Source: Zoroaster sp. YZ-2022 (taxonomy: Eukaryota; Echinodermata; Asteroidea; Forcipulatida; Zoroasteridae). From it: 64,000 bases of DNA. The stretch lies in the NCBI GenBank assembly GCA_029582265.1, contig CM055819.1, positions 28,099,064 to 28,163,063 on the forward strand, in the 5' to 3' direction. The translations under genes and the position numbers were made by a program. Of the stretch, positions 1 through 12,338 are shown in pieces (position 1 is the stretch's first letter; every line of letters starts with the position of its first letter). The notes under the pieces are model-generated. The model worked only from the letters and a program-made list of their open reading frames with translations. It was not told the origin of the DNA and did no database searches.

Positions 1-233
1 TTGTGCATGTACTTTATTCATGGAAGGATTTTTTAAAAACCCGGAAGCCTGGACTAAGGTGTTATTCTTTGATCCAATAAAAGGTTTATCTTTGGTTTTC
101 CAAGGTAAGGCTATTGATGATAAGTGACAAGTCAGCTATTTAAATGGTCCACTGACCCATGGACAGATACCATGATTGACAGATACCATGATTGACCACA
201 TATCAAGGGGTCATTAAATGAACTGCCTTTAAA

Positions 234-1103
234 TAAACCCCTCAAAAAAAGTTCTGCAATTCAAATTTGATGGGTAATATATCTCTTGTTGCTTCATCAT
301 CATACGTGAATGTGGTATCATCAGAAAGCTTGATTATTCCTCTTTACAATGATGTGTCATTTGTGATGCTTATGCAATCATGGAATGCGCAGTCCTTCTG
401 AATATGCAGCAAGGTCAAAAATGAAATGTTGCAAAATTCGTTGTTTTCAATAGTTAATTCATCCAAACTTTAATGACAAAACAATGATGACACAGACAAT
501 TTTTTTTCTCTCACTCTCTTCTCTCCTTCTTTTATTGAGAAATGGTTACATGTCAGTAAGTCAGTAGCGGGTAGATGACCCGAACACAGCAACCACGGCC
601 TGACACCTCCTCCTCATGCTGTTCACCAGCCTCGTCACACGAAGCTGTGGGATGGCGTTCCACTCTTCAACAAGGATCAGCCGGAGTTGTCCAATTGCTT
701 GGGCCTTTAGGAGATTCGATAAGCGTGGCATCTTTAAACATCTTACAAACGACCACTCAGTAAACTGCAGCTCTACCTCACACAAACATTATTGAAGGCA
801 CCATTGACATTCATGCAAGACATGCACTGTCATCTGGGCACTATTCAAAACACATTGCATCTTCACAAGAAATGGAGACTTCGGTGTTGAAAACAATACT
901 TTTTGCAACATTTCACTTCAGACTTTGCCCTATATTCAGGAGTACTGCACATTCCATGATTACATAATCACGGCAGATGGCACATCATTGTAAAGAGGAA
1001 TAATCAAGCTTTTCAATGACACCAGTTTCTTTTTTCATACATCAGTAACAAGAAAGATATCATCCCTCAAACTTGAATTGCAGAACTTTTTTTGAGGGGT
1101 TTA
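234..1103. mobile_element. Tc1/mariner-like element A with about 200-bp terminal inverted repeats
   Basis: The ends TAAACCCCTCAAAAAAAGTT and their reverse complement bound an 870-bp element. The inverted similarity continues for about 200 bp on each side (234-436 against 895-1103), with a TA at both ends. The interior carries a broken transposase tail at 561-700. Confidence 0.85.
561..700 (-). pseudogene. Tc1-type transposase C-terminal remnant
   Basis: The minus strand reads VEEWNAIPQ...LVNSMRRRCQAVV ending FGSSTRY and a stop. This closely resembles the C-terminal EEWxxIPQ...LxxSMPRRCxAVI segment of Tc1 transposases. The catalytic DDE region is absent, so the element is non-autonomous. Confidence 0.75.
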
Positions 1104-1255
1104 CATGTAAATAAATAAATAAAAATAAAAAATGTTCATATTGGTTATTTTATACATTCGGGAGTATTTATGTGTTTTTACAAAATTGTTTACGGGTACC
1201 CGGGTATCCGAAGATTTCCAATTTCGGGTATCTGGTTCCTGAAATAAGCACAGCC

Positions 1256-1575
1256 TTAACCCTCCTATATACAGTGCAGTTGCCATAGAATTGTCAGACC
1301 TTTCAAAACCTTTCAAGTTTGCTGTACTGAAGGGTTTTGAAAGGTGAGAAAACTGTCTGACAAAAGGGACCTATGAAAGGTTTCGAAAGGTGTAACAACT
1401 CTCTGAACAAACTGGTGTTGAAATGTTTCAATACCTTTCAAAGGGTATTGAAAGGTGTGGTTGTTCAGTAGCAACAAATTCTGGAGGGTTTTAAAGGGTT
1501 CATAATAATTGATAGCCATTTTGGCCCGTAAGCAGATTTTGAAAGGTTTTGAAAGGTCAAACCATAGGAGCCTTA
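1256..1575. repeat. stretch of degenerate TTGAAAGG/CCTTTCAA motifs
   Basis: At least ten copies of TTTGAAAGG or its complement occur in both orientations in about 300 bp. The stretch is bounded by TTAACCCTCCTATA on the left and a weaker match on the right. It resembles the 'CCCTCCTAC' element family (for example 12834-13147) in layout. Nothing coding is seen. Confidence 0.45.
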
Positions 1576-1654
1576 ATGTATGTTAATAAAGTTAAAATAC
1601 CTAAATAGTATTCTTAGCAATCTGTTTGCTTCTTGCTTTCTCTATGTTGTTTTT

Positions 1655-2026
1655 CTAAGGCAAAATAAAACATCTCCTCCGCGTACGTCGCCGTGCATCA
1701 GCATTTAAAAAAAAAAAATTTGGCTATGAAACGATGTCCAATTCCAGCCAAATTTGCTGGATCAATTGGAATTCTGCTGTGCTGCGTAACGACTTCTTCA
1801 CATAGGGGTATGAGCATTTGCCGGATTTGTAAGGACTCTCTTAGCCACCATACTTTGTATGGGAAATTAGGTCCCTGCGTATACATGTGTCATATATTTC
1901 CATGTTCCCTGGGCAAAAAAAAAGATTACCAAAAAAAAATCAAAAGAAGAAAAAAAATCGTGACCACATCGATTTTGAAGCCAACCTATGACCTGAAAAC
2001 AGACTTCTTTTTATTTTTGGCCTAAT
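1655..2026. mobile_element. MITE family B (GGCC-AAAAAGTCTCCGG ends), degraded copy
   Basis: Shares the internal block from TATGAAACGATGTCCAATT to GGGAAATTTGGTCC-like sequence with copies at 26000-26310, 31555-31926 and 39468-39843. The left terminus is not clear here. Confidence 0.6.
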
Positions 2027-3388
2027 AACAATTCCAAAAGAAATGCACTTTACGGAGACAGCAAAGAAAATCAGTCAATCAATTCGTAATAAACAGTTGA
2101 ATTATCAAAATTATCACCCTTGGTTCATAAACCTTGGCCGAGGTTGATGGCTATTAATGGAAATGAAATGGTCATGTCATGAGTATATAGCCATAGTTAA
2201 GTACCAACTCAATCCGTTCATGCTCACAAAGTGTAAGTAAATTGACAGAGAAGAAATTTCAAACAATGGAACAACTTCCAAAGTTAAAGAAAATGTGTTT
2301 CTCCACTTTACTTTTGTAACTAAAGAAAACTCACACAGAAAGGCTTTATTGATTGTCTAGGGAAGGGCAGCACCTAGCATTGTAATCATCGGCTGATTAC
2401 TGAACCAGGTCATGTTCTAGAAGGTCAAATGTTGTTAAGGAAGGAGGAGCCATGGCTAAACCAATCACAAACATGTTACTACGGCAGCGGGTCGACTATT
2501 ATGAATGAACTGACTTCAGACTGGCCAATCAGCATTTGGCTACTGTGGAGTGAATACTTTTTATTGGTTATAAATAATATTTACTACAGAACAAAATAAT
2601 AACAAATAAAAAAACTTTATTATTTAATAATTAAGCCATTTTAATAAAATACTGAAGTTGTACCAAAACAAAAAAGTTTTACTATATATATATATATATT
2701 GTTTTATCATATTCCCCAAAAAACTGTTAATAATAAATAAATAAATAAAAATGTCCACAACAACAAACAAACAAACAAACAAGATGCCATGGCTTGCGTC
2801 ACATTGAATCTAGAGCTTAGGTGGGCCCAGAGCCCCTCCTATGTTCACAATAGATTTGTATAACTGCTGGGAGTTATATTAAAAGGTCTCTGATTTGACC
2901 TATCAAGATTGCCCTTCCTAATTGGACAGCAGATATTGATTTAAACTTTCCGGGTCAGAAAGTAGTAGAGAAATACCCCAAGGAGCTTTACTGAGTTGAG
3001 GTCAGATTGGGTCATTCTCAGTCCCTCATTATGAAGAACCCCAATAAGTTCGGCATCGAGTTTCCCACACTAGCTTAAAATACACTCCACAAAGCAAACT
3101 GAAATAGCAAAGGGGCAATATAATGAGATAGAAACTGGCAATTTAACCAAAGAAGGAAGTGCTTACTATTCATTGCCTATAGGGTTAGTATTCTCACAGG
3201 ATATTTGTTGATCATGCTTGGTGTTATATATCTACCCAGTAGTATTTCATTATTTTGTTGATATGCAGTCTATCCTAGTATTAGCCAGCAATGTACCTTT
3301 GGGTATCTTTTGGATGTCCTGTTTCCTAAATGGACACCCTGTTTTATTTGTAAAACACATGCAAAAGTATTGGAAGTTAAACATTCTT
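2027..3388. other. fringe intron 6 sequence without recognised features
   Basis: AT-rich sequence with a short (TA)n at about 2683-2699 and (AAAC)n at about 2763-2781. No exon with fringe similarity was found on the minus strand here. Confidence 0.5.
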
Positions 3389-3731
3389 ATAAAGCGCACA
3401 TATCCCAGCAACTACAGTAGATCAAGGCGCTGTACATTATTACCCCTGCTCATCAGGTGCATAAATTACTCCTGAAACCATTTCAGCTCCCTGGGGAGTA
3501 TACAGCTCAATTGCTGCCATTTCGCCAGATATAGGGCTAATCAAACACAACAACCAAATCTGCCCTCACAGGTACCCATTTACCCCTGGGTGGAGAGAAG
3601 CAATCATGGTAAAGTGTCTTGCTCAAGGACACAAGTACCCCAGTCGCGGTTGGGATTCGAACCCACATTCTGACGACTCGGCCATCAGAACCCAAATCCG
3701 ATGCACTAAACCGCTCAACCATGGCACTCCA
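3389..3731 (-). mobile_element. tRNA-Leu-derived SINE, copy 1
   Basis: The tRNA-like head (box A-like GAGCGGTTTAGTGCA and box B-like GGGTTCGAATCCCA read on the minus strand) lies at the right. It is followed leftwards by the common body (ACTCCCCAGGGAGCTGA and related). The (ATT)n tail is lost. Confidence 0.8.
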
Positions 3732-3749
3732 CAAATTTGGAGTGTAAGG

Positions 3750-3910
3750 AAACTGTTTTTTTATCTCGGTGTTTACAATACAATGATACACAAGGAAAGT
3801 TTACATCATGGTCTGAAGTTAGTCGGAACACGGTTTCATGGTAGGATTTTCACAAATCAAAAGGTAGGATTTCCATACAAAAGCAGGAAGAATATCATGC
3901 CTGGTAATTC
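3750..3910. repeat. interspersed repeat shared with 8165-8425 and 54786-54985
   Basis: The block with GATACACAAGGAAAGTTT, GAAGTTAGTCGGAAC and AGAATATCATGCCTG recurs at the three places. Class unknown. Confidence 0.6.
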
Positions 3911-3966
3911 CAGGCAATGTAACTTTTTAAAGAGACACTGAAGTGAACATTACTGAATTTGCTTAC

Positions 3967-4088
3967 CTGGCATATGGACTCATCTTGAGAGCAAGAGACC
4001 GACTAATGCATACACCAGCACCTCCAGTACCAAACCAAAAACTTGTAGCTCGTCGGCTTCTTTTAAGCAAAGTATCTTTCGCGCTTAG
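3967..4088 (-). CDS. fng: fringe-like exon 6 (FWFGTGGAG block)
   Basis: This 122-nt exon encodes [20 protein letters not shown] after a 16-residue basic linker, matching the FWFATGGAGFC.S..LALKM core of fringe. Acceptor GATCTTAG, donor CCAG|GTAAGC. The Gly and Val replacing the usual Ala and Phe are seen directly. Exit phase 2, so at least one further exon is needed. Confidence 0.9.
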
Positions 4089-4099
4089 CTAAGATCATA

Positions 4100-4940
4100 A
4101 ACGAATATAAAATGTGGAGTTAATGTACATATCTGAATATAGAGGGGGTATAGCCACACGTACAGAGAATGCCAACATGGTTGCCAAAGGGGGCAGGTAA
4201 ATAAAATAACGAAACAAAATTCCAACTAAATAAAATATATAAAGGGAGGTGCTTTTGTATGTTTTAAAATTATATTATTTGTCAGGTGGAAAGGGGGTTA
4301 AAAAAGTTTCCCCCATCCCTTGATAAATTTATAGTTAACTGCCTGGAGGTCAAGGGGTATACAGGAATTTGTCTTCATATCATTTCATTTTCATTTATTT
4401 CATTTATTGATTTCACAGGCAGGAAAACAAATAAATGAAAAATATTACATGAAATTACATGAAATTACATTAAAAGCAGTTACAAAACAAACACAAAAGG
4501 TAGCACCCCTGTAGGATTACAACAAAAGTCAACTAAATTACTGTCGAGTTGATCTCCATAATGCTACCACTTAGAAAGCAAAGAACGGTAAACAACATGG
4601 CTTTAGACACTATATACACAGTTTGAGTTAGGGCATCTCCCAGACCAGGGACTAATCAATGTTTTCGAGGTGAACACCCTCACTATCTTCGACTCCCCAA
4701 AATCAAGAGTAAGTTCCATTTGGATAGCTTCTTCCCTAGAACAGCATTACAATGGAACGCCCTTCCAGCTGATTGCTTTCCACCAACTTACGATCTAATT
4801 AAGTTTAAGAAAAATATCAACAAATGTAATCTTGCTTAAATAGTGGATGTTATCGCAAATGTAACCCCTTACACTCTAGTGGCTTTTTGGCCTTGTTTGG
4901 GGCGACTGACAGTAAATAAATAAAAATTTAAAAAAATAAA
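4100..4940. other. fringe intron 5 sequence, no recognised gene
   Basis: AT-rich with no fringe-like exon. The segment 4640-4925 reads like a degraded transposon 3' end (for example CCTTCCAGCTGATTGCTTTCC), but I cannot place it. Confidence 0.4.
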
Positions 4941-4944
4941 TAAA

Positions 4945-5452
4945 AAATTAACCCTAACTCCCTAGGCCCATTTGCTTAATACATATAACCTGAATCCTCC
5001 AAAATCCTTCAGTAGTAAAGCAAGCCCATGACATGTATGCACACATGTGTTTCTAATCTGTGATACATGTACATGGGCAGGGACCCTCCCTGCATGCATG
5101 GAGCAATAAACAGTGTCCACTGACCCAAGCACTGACCTTGCAATCACTACAACAAACATGGATGTACATGTACCATGGAAAGGCAAGTATGCCTAATAAC
5201 TAAATAATCATAATCATAATCATAATCATAATCATAATCATAATCATAATCATAATCATAATCATAATCATAATCATAATCATAATCATAATCATAATCA
5301 TAATCATAATCATAATCATAATCATAATAATAACCTCCATCCTCCAAAATCCTTCGCTTTAGCAAAGAGCATGCAGCATGTAACCCCAATCCTTCAAAAT
5401 CCTTCACTTTGGCAAAGCGGATTTTGGAGGATTTGGGAAGGTTAGGGTTAAT
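4945..5452. mobile_element. MITE family C (TTAACCCTAACTCCCTAGG ends) with hexanucleotide expansion
   Basis: Bounded by TTAACCCTAACTCCCTAGG and GGTTAGGGTTAA. Shares the interior (AGCAATAAACAGTGTCCACTG, AAGTATGCCTAATAA) with 34873-35137 and 44022-46182. An (ATAATC)n array of about 20 units at 5203-5329 expands it. Confidence 0.75.
5203..5329. repeat. (ATAATC)n microsatellite
   Basis: About 20 uninterrupted hexamers inside MITE family C. The minus-strand open frame (Tyr-Asp repeats) is not considered a gene. Confidence 0.95.
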
Positions 5453-5679
5453 AAATAAAGATAAACCATAAGTATTAAGTATTATAAGTATCATAATGTG
5501 AATTAATGATTTCTGAGGCTGATCAATTTTCATTCTGGAGTGTTTTGGATTTGAAATCCAACTTTATCAGATTTATAAGTTTGAAAAATGTTGGTTTCTA
5601 AGCCCGCTGGTGTTTTTTTTTTTTTCATTTCAATAGAGGTCACGTGGGATTTTCTTATCATACAAAATACAATATTTTA

Positions 5680-6422
5680 CAGGTTGTGAAACAGGAAAAG
5701 CCTACCTGGTACTTTGTGTAATACAAACATGTTTATTCCGTGACATCTTACCTTTCTGTCAGATTGTGAAACAGGATAAGCCTACTCGTGTAATACAAAT
5801 ATTCCTTGACATCTTATGTTCCTGTCAGATTGTGAAACAGGATAAGCCTACTCATGCAATACAAATATTCCTTGACATCTTATGTTCCTGTCAGATTGTG
5901 AAACGGGAAAGCCTACTCGTGTAATACAAATATTTCTTGACATCTTACATGTATGTTCCTGTCAGATTGTGAAAAGGGAAAAGCCTACTCGTGTAATACA
6001 AATATTCCTTGACATCTTATGTTCCTGTCAGATTGTGAAAAAGGAAAAGCTTACTTGTGCAATAGAAATATTCCTTGACATCTTATGTTCCTGTCAGATT
6101 GTGAAAAAGGAAAAGCTTACTTGTGCAATAGAAATATTCCTTGACATCTTATGTTCCTGTCAGATTGTGAAAAAGGAAAAGCTTACTTGTGCAATAGAAA
6201 TATTCCTTGACATCTTATGTTCCTGTCAGATTGTGAAAAAGGAAAAGCTTACTTGTGCAATAGAAATATTCCTTGACATCTTATGTTCCTGTCAGATTGT
6301 GAAAAGGGAAAAGCTTACTTGTGTTATAGAAATATTCCTTGACATGTTACCTTTCTATCAGATTGTGAAAAAGGAAAAGCTTACTTGTGTCATACAAACA
6401 TGTATAATTCTTGACATCTTAC
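5680..6422. repeat. 66-bp tandem array ending at the fringe exon 5 donor
   Basis: About eleven copies of a 66-bp unit (GATTGTGAAAAAGGAAAAGC...TTCCTTGACATCTTA...). The right edge merges with the exon 5 donor at 6422: exon GGAAG|GTAAGATGTC corresponds to unit GGAACATAAGATGTC. Outer copies near 5745 and 6345 keep GTAA; inner copies have lost the GT. Confidence 0.9.
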
Positions 6423-6573
6423 CTTCCTCTCATCTCCTATATCATGTGCCACTATCTCTTTTGCCGTGCTCGCTCTACCAATGTAAAAGTCTTTGTCATG
6501 ACGATATGATCGTAACAATTCGACTAAATTCTCAACATTGAGGTAGTTGTCATCATCCAAGGTACACCACCAT
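6423..6573 (-). CDS. fng: fringe-like exon 5 (DDD metal-binding motif)
   Basis: This 151-nt exon encodes WWCTLDDDNYLNVENLVELL and then a segment with YIGRAS, aligning with WFCHVDDDNYVN...YVGRPS of fringe. DDD is the Mn2+-binding motif of this glycosyltransferase family. The donor AAG|GTAAGATG lies at the edge of a 66-bp tandem array (see findings). Exit phase 0. Confidence 0.94.
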
Positions 6574-6797
6574 CTTAACAACAGAAGTAACCATAGAAAC
6601 AAAGATGTTTACATGTGATAAGGGAAGACAACCATCTTCAATATGTCATAATGAAAAACATGTTACTGGTTTCAATTTGAGAGGTTTGATCAGTTTAGAA
6701 ACTGCCTAAAAATTTTAGTTATTTATTATAAATTTATTTTTATTTTTATTTTTTTTGGGGGGAGGGGGTGGAGAGGGAACCAATGTATTGATTCAAG

Positions 6798-6920
6798 CCC
6801 AAAAAAAAGTCTCCGGTTTCTGGTCTCCACGCGCGTCCCCTCAGACCCCGCGTACACACACACAAAAATGTCACCGCACCGATTTTGAAGCCCACCGATG
6901 ACCAGAAACCTTCTTTCCTT
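6798..6920. mobile_element. MITE family B, internally deleted copy
   Basis: Both ends of family B are present (AAAGTCTCCGGTTTCTGGTC on the left; ACCGATGACCAGAAACC on the right) with only about 120 bp between, so the core is deleted. Confidence 0.75.
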
Positions 6921-7256
6921 GGTGGCTACCTCTCTTCTTTCAAGAGATAATTTGAGGCAAAGGGCGATTTGTAACCCTAAAAATCCTGAAATATAGGGGA
7001 AAATCCCGAGAAACCACAGGCCTGAAGAAAATAGTGAAAATACAATCAGGTCAAACCAAACATGTGAAGTTATTCAAAGAAATTCATTCAACAGCCAGCA
7101 CAAAATATGCATCCAGACTGAAAATGATGGAGACTGTACTTATTCATGAAATATAGTTCCACGTGTTATCTCGTGTGTAGAAAATATTTAAATAAATTCA
7201 GGTACGTTTATGTTTATCAAAAGGTGCTTCATCTGATTAAAAAAAAAAAAATTTAC

Positions 7257-7316
7257 CTCTTTTTTGATTTCAAATAAATGGTAAACATGGCACCCATTTT
7301 GCAGCAGAGACCTTGC
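7257..7316 (-). CDS. fng: fringe-like exon 4 (LCCKM block)
   Basis: This 60-nt exon encodes QGLCCKMGAMFTIYLKSKK, corresponding to the (R)KALCCKM...FLESGKK segment of fringe. The acceptor is preceded by a long T tract ending in TTTAG, and the donor is GAG|GTAAAT. About 106 bp upstream in the sense direction lies a (AAT)n array of roughly 125 units, the tail of a SINE. Confidence 0.88.
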
Positions 7317-7418
7317 CTAAAAAAAAAAAAAGAACAAGGCAAATGGACAAAGAAAAGAGAAAGTTATTATGATCTTACATACAGTATTTACAATTTGCAA
7401 TGTACATTGTACATATAC

Positions 7419-8145
<727 letters not shown>

Positions 8146-8491
8146 CATATACACAGGGATATTGCCAGAAAATGAAAAGGTAGGAAAAACGTTTGTCATT
8201 ATCACTAGGCATATACTAGCCTATAGCGGTTTACCTCTATAGCCATGTACATGTATAAGCAAGGAAACCGTTTTTTTATCTTGGTATTTTACAATAAAAT
8301 GATACACAAGGAAAGTTTCCATGGTCTGAAGTTAGTCGGAACCCGGTTTCATGGTAGGATTTTCAAAATCAAAAGGTAGGATTTCCTACAAAAGTAGGAA
8401 GAATATCATGCCTGATGATACCTTGTACATTGGTGGTACGTATGTACATTTTGTACTTAATTTCGTCAGTGATCAGTCAAATATTATATAC

Positions 8492-9085
8492 GTGACCCCC
8501 TCTGGCAGAACCCAAAACTTGGACCCAATTTTCAAAAGTGACCTCCCAAATGAATGTTCCCAACAACGTTTCAGGATTTGTCTTTTTCCATCAAAATCTA
8601 GAGAAAATGCTCTACATGGTGACCGAGCGGTCTAGCTTACCGGATTCAAGTTCTGGTGTTAGCAACATAATGTGGGTTCGAATCACGGCCGTGACACTTG
8701 TGTCCTTGAGCAAGACACTTAATCATAATTGCTTCTCTCCACCCAGGGGTTAAATGGGTACCTGTGAAGGCAGAGTTGGTTTGCTCTATATGCGCTAGAA
8801 ATGGCAGCAATTGAGCTGTATACTCCCCAGGGAGCTGAGATGGTTTCAGGAATGATTTATGAGCCTTATGAGCCTTATGAGCAGGGATAATAATATAATG
8901 CGCCTTGAGCACCACTTAGTTGGTGGATACGTGCGCTATATAAATCCACACATTATTATTATTATTATTATTATGAAAACTGGTCCTTCAAACTGGTCCC
9001 TGGGGTCAGTTTTTTTACCTTTTCATGGCTGATACGCACTATGGTAAATGCCGAGAGGTTTCGGGTTTTGCCAGAGCAGGTCACG
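8492..9085. mobile_element. MITE family D (GTGAC...TCTGGCAAAACCC ends) interrupted by a SINE
   Basis: Ends GTGACC...CTCTGGCAGAACCC and GGGTTTTGCCAGAGCAGGTCAC. Copies at 56852-57114 and 23980-24231 read straight through GGTGACATGAAAACTGG, where this copy carries the SINE at 8622-8974. Confidence 0.85.
8622..8974 (+). mobile_element. tRNA-Leu-derived SINE, copy 3, complete
   Basis: The head CCGAGCGGTCTAGCTTACCG with anticodon-arm CCGGATTCAAGTTCTGG (CAA loop) and box B GGGTTCGAATC resembles tRNA-Leu. The body follows, then an (ATT)n tail at 8952-8974. Inserted in MITE family D. Confidence 0.9.
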
Positions 9086-9321
9086 TATTTCAATGAAAAT
9101 AAAAATGCCTTCTCAGTACATTTAATCAACCAGCAAACTGTAGAAGAATACCCGATGATTCAAACTCACTGGACATAAATGGATTCTATCTGAACCCATA
9201 TTCCCCTAAAATATTACTTTAGAAATTTGATGTTCCTCATTTCTTGAATCTATGTGGTAACATCAACCCCTGGAAGTACACATTGTTGGTGTTGGCATTT
9301 TTGTTGTGGTTCCCCTGTGTG

Positions 9322-11896
9322 CAGTGTTCTAGCCGGGACCGTACTCAAGTTCCCTCAGCCTTATGTTCCCTCAGCCCTATGTTCCCTCAGCCCTAAATAG
9401 ACCCTATGTTCCCTCAGCCCTATGTTCCCTCATCCAGTCTTAACACTCCATGAGGGAACATAGGGCTGAGGGAACATAGGGCTGAGGGAACATAGGGCCT
9501 AATTTGGATTTTAAAAAAATGTTAGGCATTGAGGGAACATAGGGCTGAGGGAACATAGGGCTGAGGGAACATAGGCATGACCCCTTCTAGCCAGGCATAC
9601 AATAGCGTATCGGGCCGATACGCTATAAAAAAAATGCCGATACGCTATAAATCGGCCGATACGCTATCGATACGCTATAATTTATTCCATGGAGAAAAAA
9701 AAAAACACCCCAAAATTTCCTTTGTTCAGTTCGAGAACTAATTGTGAACAACAATAATTTGTTGCCACTGAGGGATTTATTTCATCTTGTAGGAAGCTTT
9801 ATTGATACATTTTAATTGGCCGGCAACTTTGTTTCTTTTCAAGAGAATGTGTTTGATGCGCCGCATTTGCAACTATGCGGCCGCCCGCGATCTATTTATG
9901 GCATTCAACCCTAAACACATTGACACTGATTCCGCTACCACACTGCTTAGGCAAAAACCAGATGAGCGGGGTACCCACGTGCCAGGCAAACACCGCAAAA
10001 GGGAAGTCTATAAAAAGTGTCTGTCGTGAGTTACTATGAATGATCATGCTATGACATGTTTTCTCAAATAATTATTTCTGAAACAAAATCTACTATCAGA
10101 AATTTGTTTTGAGTGAAAGTTACAAAAACAACAACAAAAACAACAACCACCGGCAAACGGTAGTTGTTGAACATCTTATGTCCGCCGGGCGCCGGCTGAT
10201 GTCCGCCGGCCGCCAGCAGAAGTTCGACCTATGGAAACAGTTTTGTCTTCACGACATCAAAACATTTGTAAATCTCATTCCAGTATCATTTCCCTGCCAC
10301 CAATTTGTCACCAAGCTGATAAATTTTTGTTTTGTAAATTAAGAATTAATAAATTAAGAAGAAAAATTTAAAAAACGAAAATCGGAAATGCAAGACTTAA
10401 ATCGGCTATTCCCGGTCCCCAGGATACGTTCAGTAGGCGGGCGTATAGCACAATTGCACCCTGCAAACAGGCCTCCGTTTACTTTTAAATCAGGAGTAAT
10501 GGTAAACACTTTCTAAAACTGTTTTTCTTCTTAATTTACATACCCGACCACTATTTATTTAATGCCGAAAGCATTATTTCTGAGCTGAGATTCTCCACAG
10601 GTATAATCCACAGAATTTAATTCCACAAAACAAAACATGTCAGAGATTTCTGAAACTTTTCCGAGGTAAAAAAAATCACCAATAGTTTGCTCTCAGTCGA
10701 ATAAATAGATGTCACCATTCTGCTCCAACCAGTCATAATTTTTTTAAGTAGGTCTAGATTTATTGTTTTAAATTTTAGGCTTTGAAACAACTGATTAAAA
10801 GATGCATTTCTGCTGACAGTAGTATCAGTCACTCGCGCTACTTAGCCTTGGGAGAATGTATACTGGTATCCTGTATCCTGGGATGTTGTTTCATACATGT
10901 ATAGTTATATAGCTTGGAAACCAGCCAAGAACCAGGTCCCAGAGGTTGATGTCACCTGGTCTGGGAGTGTAAAACCACAACCTGTCAGTCATTGTCAAGT
11001 GAACAATAGCCCCAACTCTTGTCTTGGCTCTAATCCCAAATTGATACATTCAACATTCCAAAGTCGGCAGACAGTTCTTTGATGTGAACTTGTGACCCAG
11101 AAATTGTGTCTTTCTTTTTCTTTTAAAATACTTTGAACAGACTGGAGCCAGGATAATTCTAAGGCGTCTTTACAGCTGGCCTATGTTTTTTTAAAACTTC
11201 ACTGAGCTTTTTTTTTTATTTACTCAATAACTGTGGACTTAGAATATAGAGCTCTTACCTGCTGTCCAATAAAATAATTTATGAAACTATTTGGGTGAAG
11301 CTTGCACAGCAGGGTTTTGTTTGTAAGAACCATTTTATTTATAGTTTTGTCAAGTTTAATTTTAAAGTAGGCATAAGTCAAGGCATACATTGTAATGTAT
11401 TGTATGGAATTTTTTTGATTATATCTGGCTTTGAATTATTGATAAAAACGATTAACTTTAGTCACACGTTTAAAGCTACAATTACTAACAACAATCCAAT
11501 GTAAAGTGCATAAAACAATAATTAAAACAATAACAACATGAGTCCTGTAGACCCTACTCCATTTTATATTTAAAAATGGGTTTGATATTACTTGAGAAAA
11601 ATGTGACAGAATTACATGTGCACATGTAAACATGTTAAAACCTACCAATTGAAAAGCAAGAAATATTTTTATGTCTAAAAATATATGGTTTTGTGTGACA
11701 AATTATATTATGCAATATGCCCCAAAATAGCCTCAGATTGCACCAGAGAGCATCTACAACCTAAAAGTTTCCCAAGAATCCCAGGGCCCTTAAGCAGGCC
11801 CCGGACCCCACGTCGGTGTGGCTTCGCGCTACGCGCTCGCAGATTCGTGTCGTACAAATGCCCCTACGCTATAATTTCATCCTGGCTAGAACACTG
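9322..11896. mobile_element. hAT-like element in fringe intron 3, 2.6 kb, exact 8-bp target duplication
   Basis: Ends CAGTGTTCTAGCCGGG and (reverse complement) CAGTGTTCTAGCCAGG. The flanks CCTGTGTG (9314-9321) and CCTGTGTG (11897-11904) are an exact 8-bp duplication. The interior includes the inverted minisatellite at 9350-9575, CGATACGCTATA repeats at 9600-9690, and short open frames (for example 9802-10029 plus) that I do not recognise. No intact transposase. Confidence 0.88.
9345..9575. repeat. inverted clusters of TATGTTCCCTCAGCCC
   Basis: Five or so direct copies of TATGTTCCCTCAGCCC in the left half face copies of the reverse complement in the right half, able to fold into a large hairpin. 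Confidence 0.9.
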
Positions 11897-12338
11897 CCTG
11901 TGTGGAAATTGCTTTGCTAGATTTGTGCTTAAAATAGAACGGAACGTACAAACAAGCTCACTAACAGACCAATGTGAGCCCTTTGTCAACTGATGCAGAA
12001 ATCAGAAATTATCATAGACGGATTTTGCTTTTGTGATAAGGAATTTGGTGAATGTGTACAACAAAGGTATAATGCTTGACATCAATCACACCCACTTGTA
12101 TAGCACATACACATAGAGCAACATGCTCAATGTACATACAAGTAGTATGAATGCTTGTGAGACAAATCAATTGCATCCATTTATTTATTCATTTATCGTT
12201 ACACCTCCCCTGTGGGTACATTCTTTACATCTGATTTGTTTTTTGCAACTTTAAAATGAATGTTAATTTTGAAATCTAAAATTTAAAAAAAAATAACAAA
12301 ATTAAATAAAAATTTTAAAAAAAATTATGAATGCCCAC

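Noticed and set aside
1..3966. Remaining fringe exons (the segment with PDD and the C-terminal Cys motif)
   Set aside because: Minus-strand reading found no such motif next to splice sites, so they are presumed to lie beyond the window.
4945..4975. CCCTAA motifs as interstitial telomere repeats
   Set aside because: They occur once or twice as the termini of MITE families C and F, not as tandem telomeric arrays.
5882..6541. 219-codon plus-strand open frame
   Set aside because: It follows the 66-bp array (a multiple of 3) and is antisense to fringe exon 5.
8622..8710. Possible functional tRNA-Leu gene
   Set aside because: The cloverleaf is imperfect and the sequence is always followed by the same body and (ATT)n tail. 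It is a SINE head repeated many times.
9802..10342. Plus-strand frames inside the hAT-like element as a possible gene
   Set aside because: No motif recognised and no splice context. Listed as an open question in the findings, not as a gene.
11240..11330. Strong donor-like CAG|GTAAGAGC on the minus strand near 11268 as a fringe exon
   Set aside because: The open sequence before it has no fringe similarity, the phase does not fit, and it lies inside the 9322-11896 insertion.
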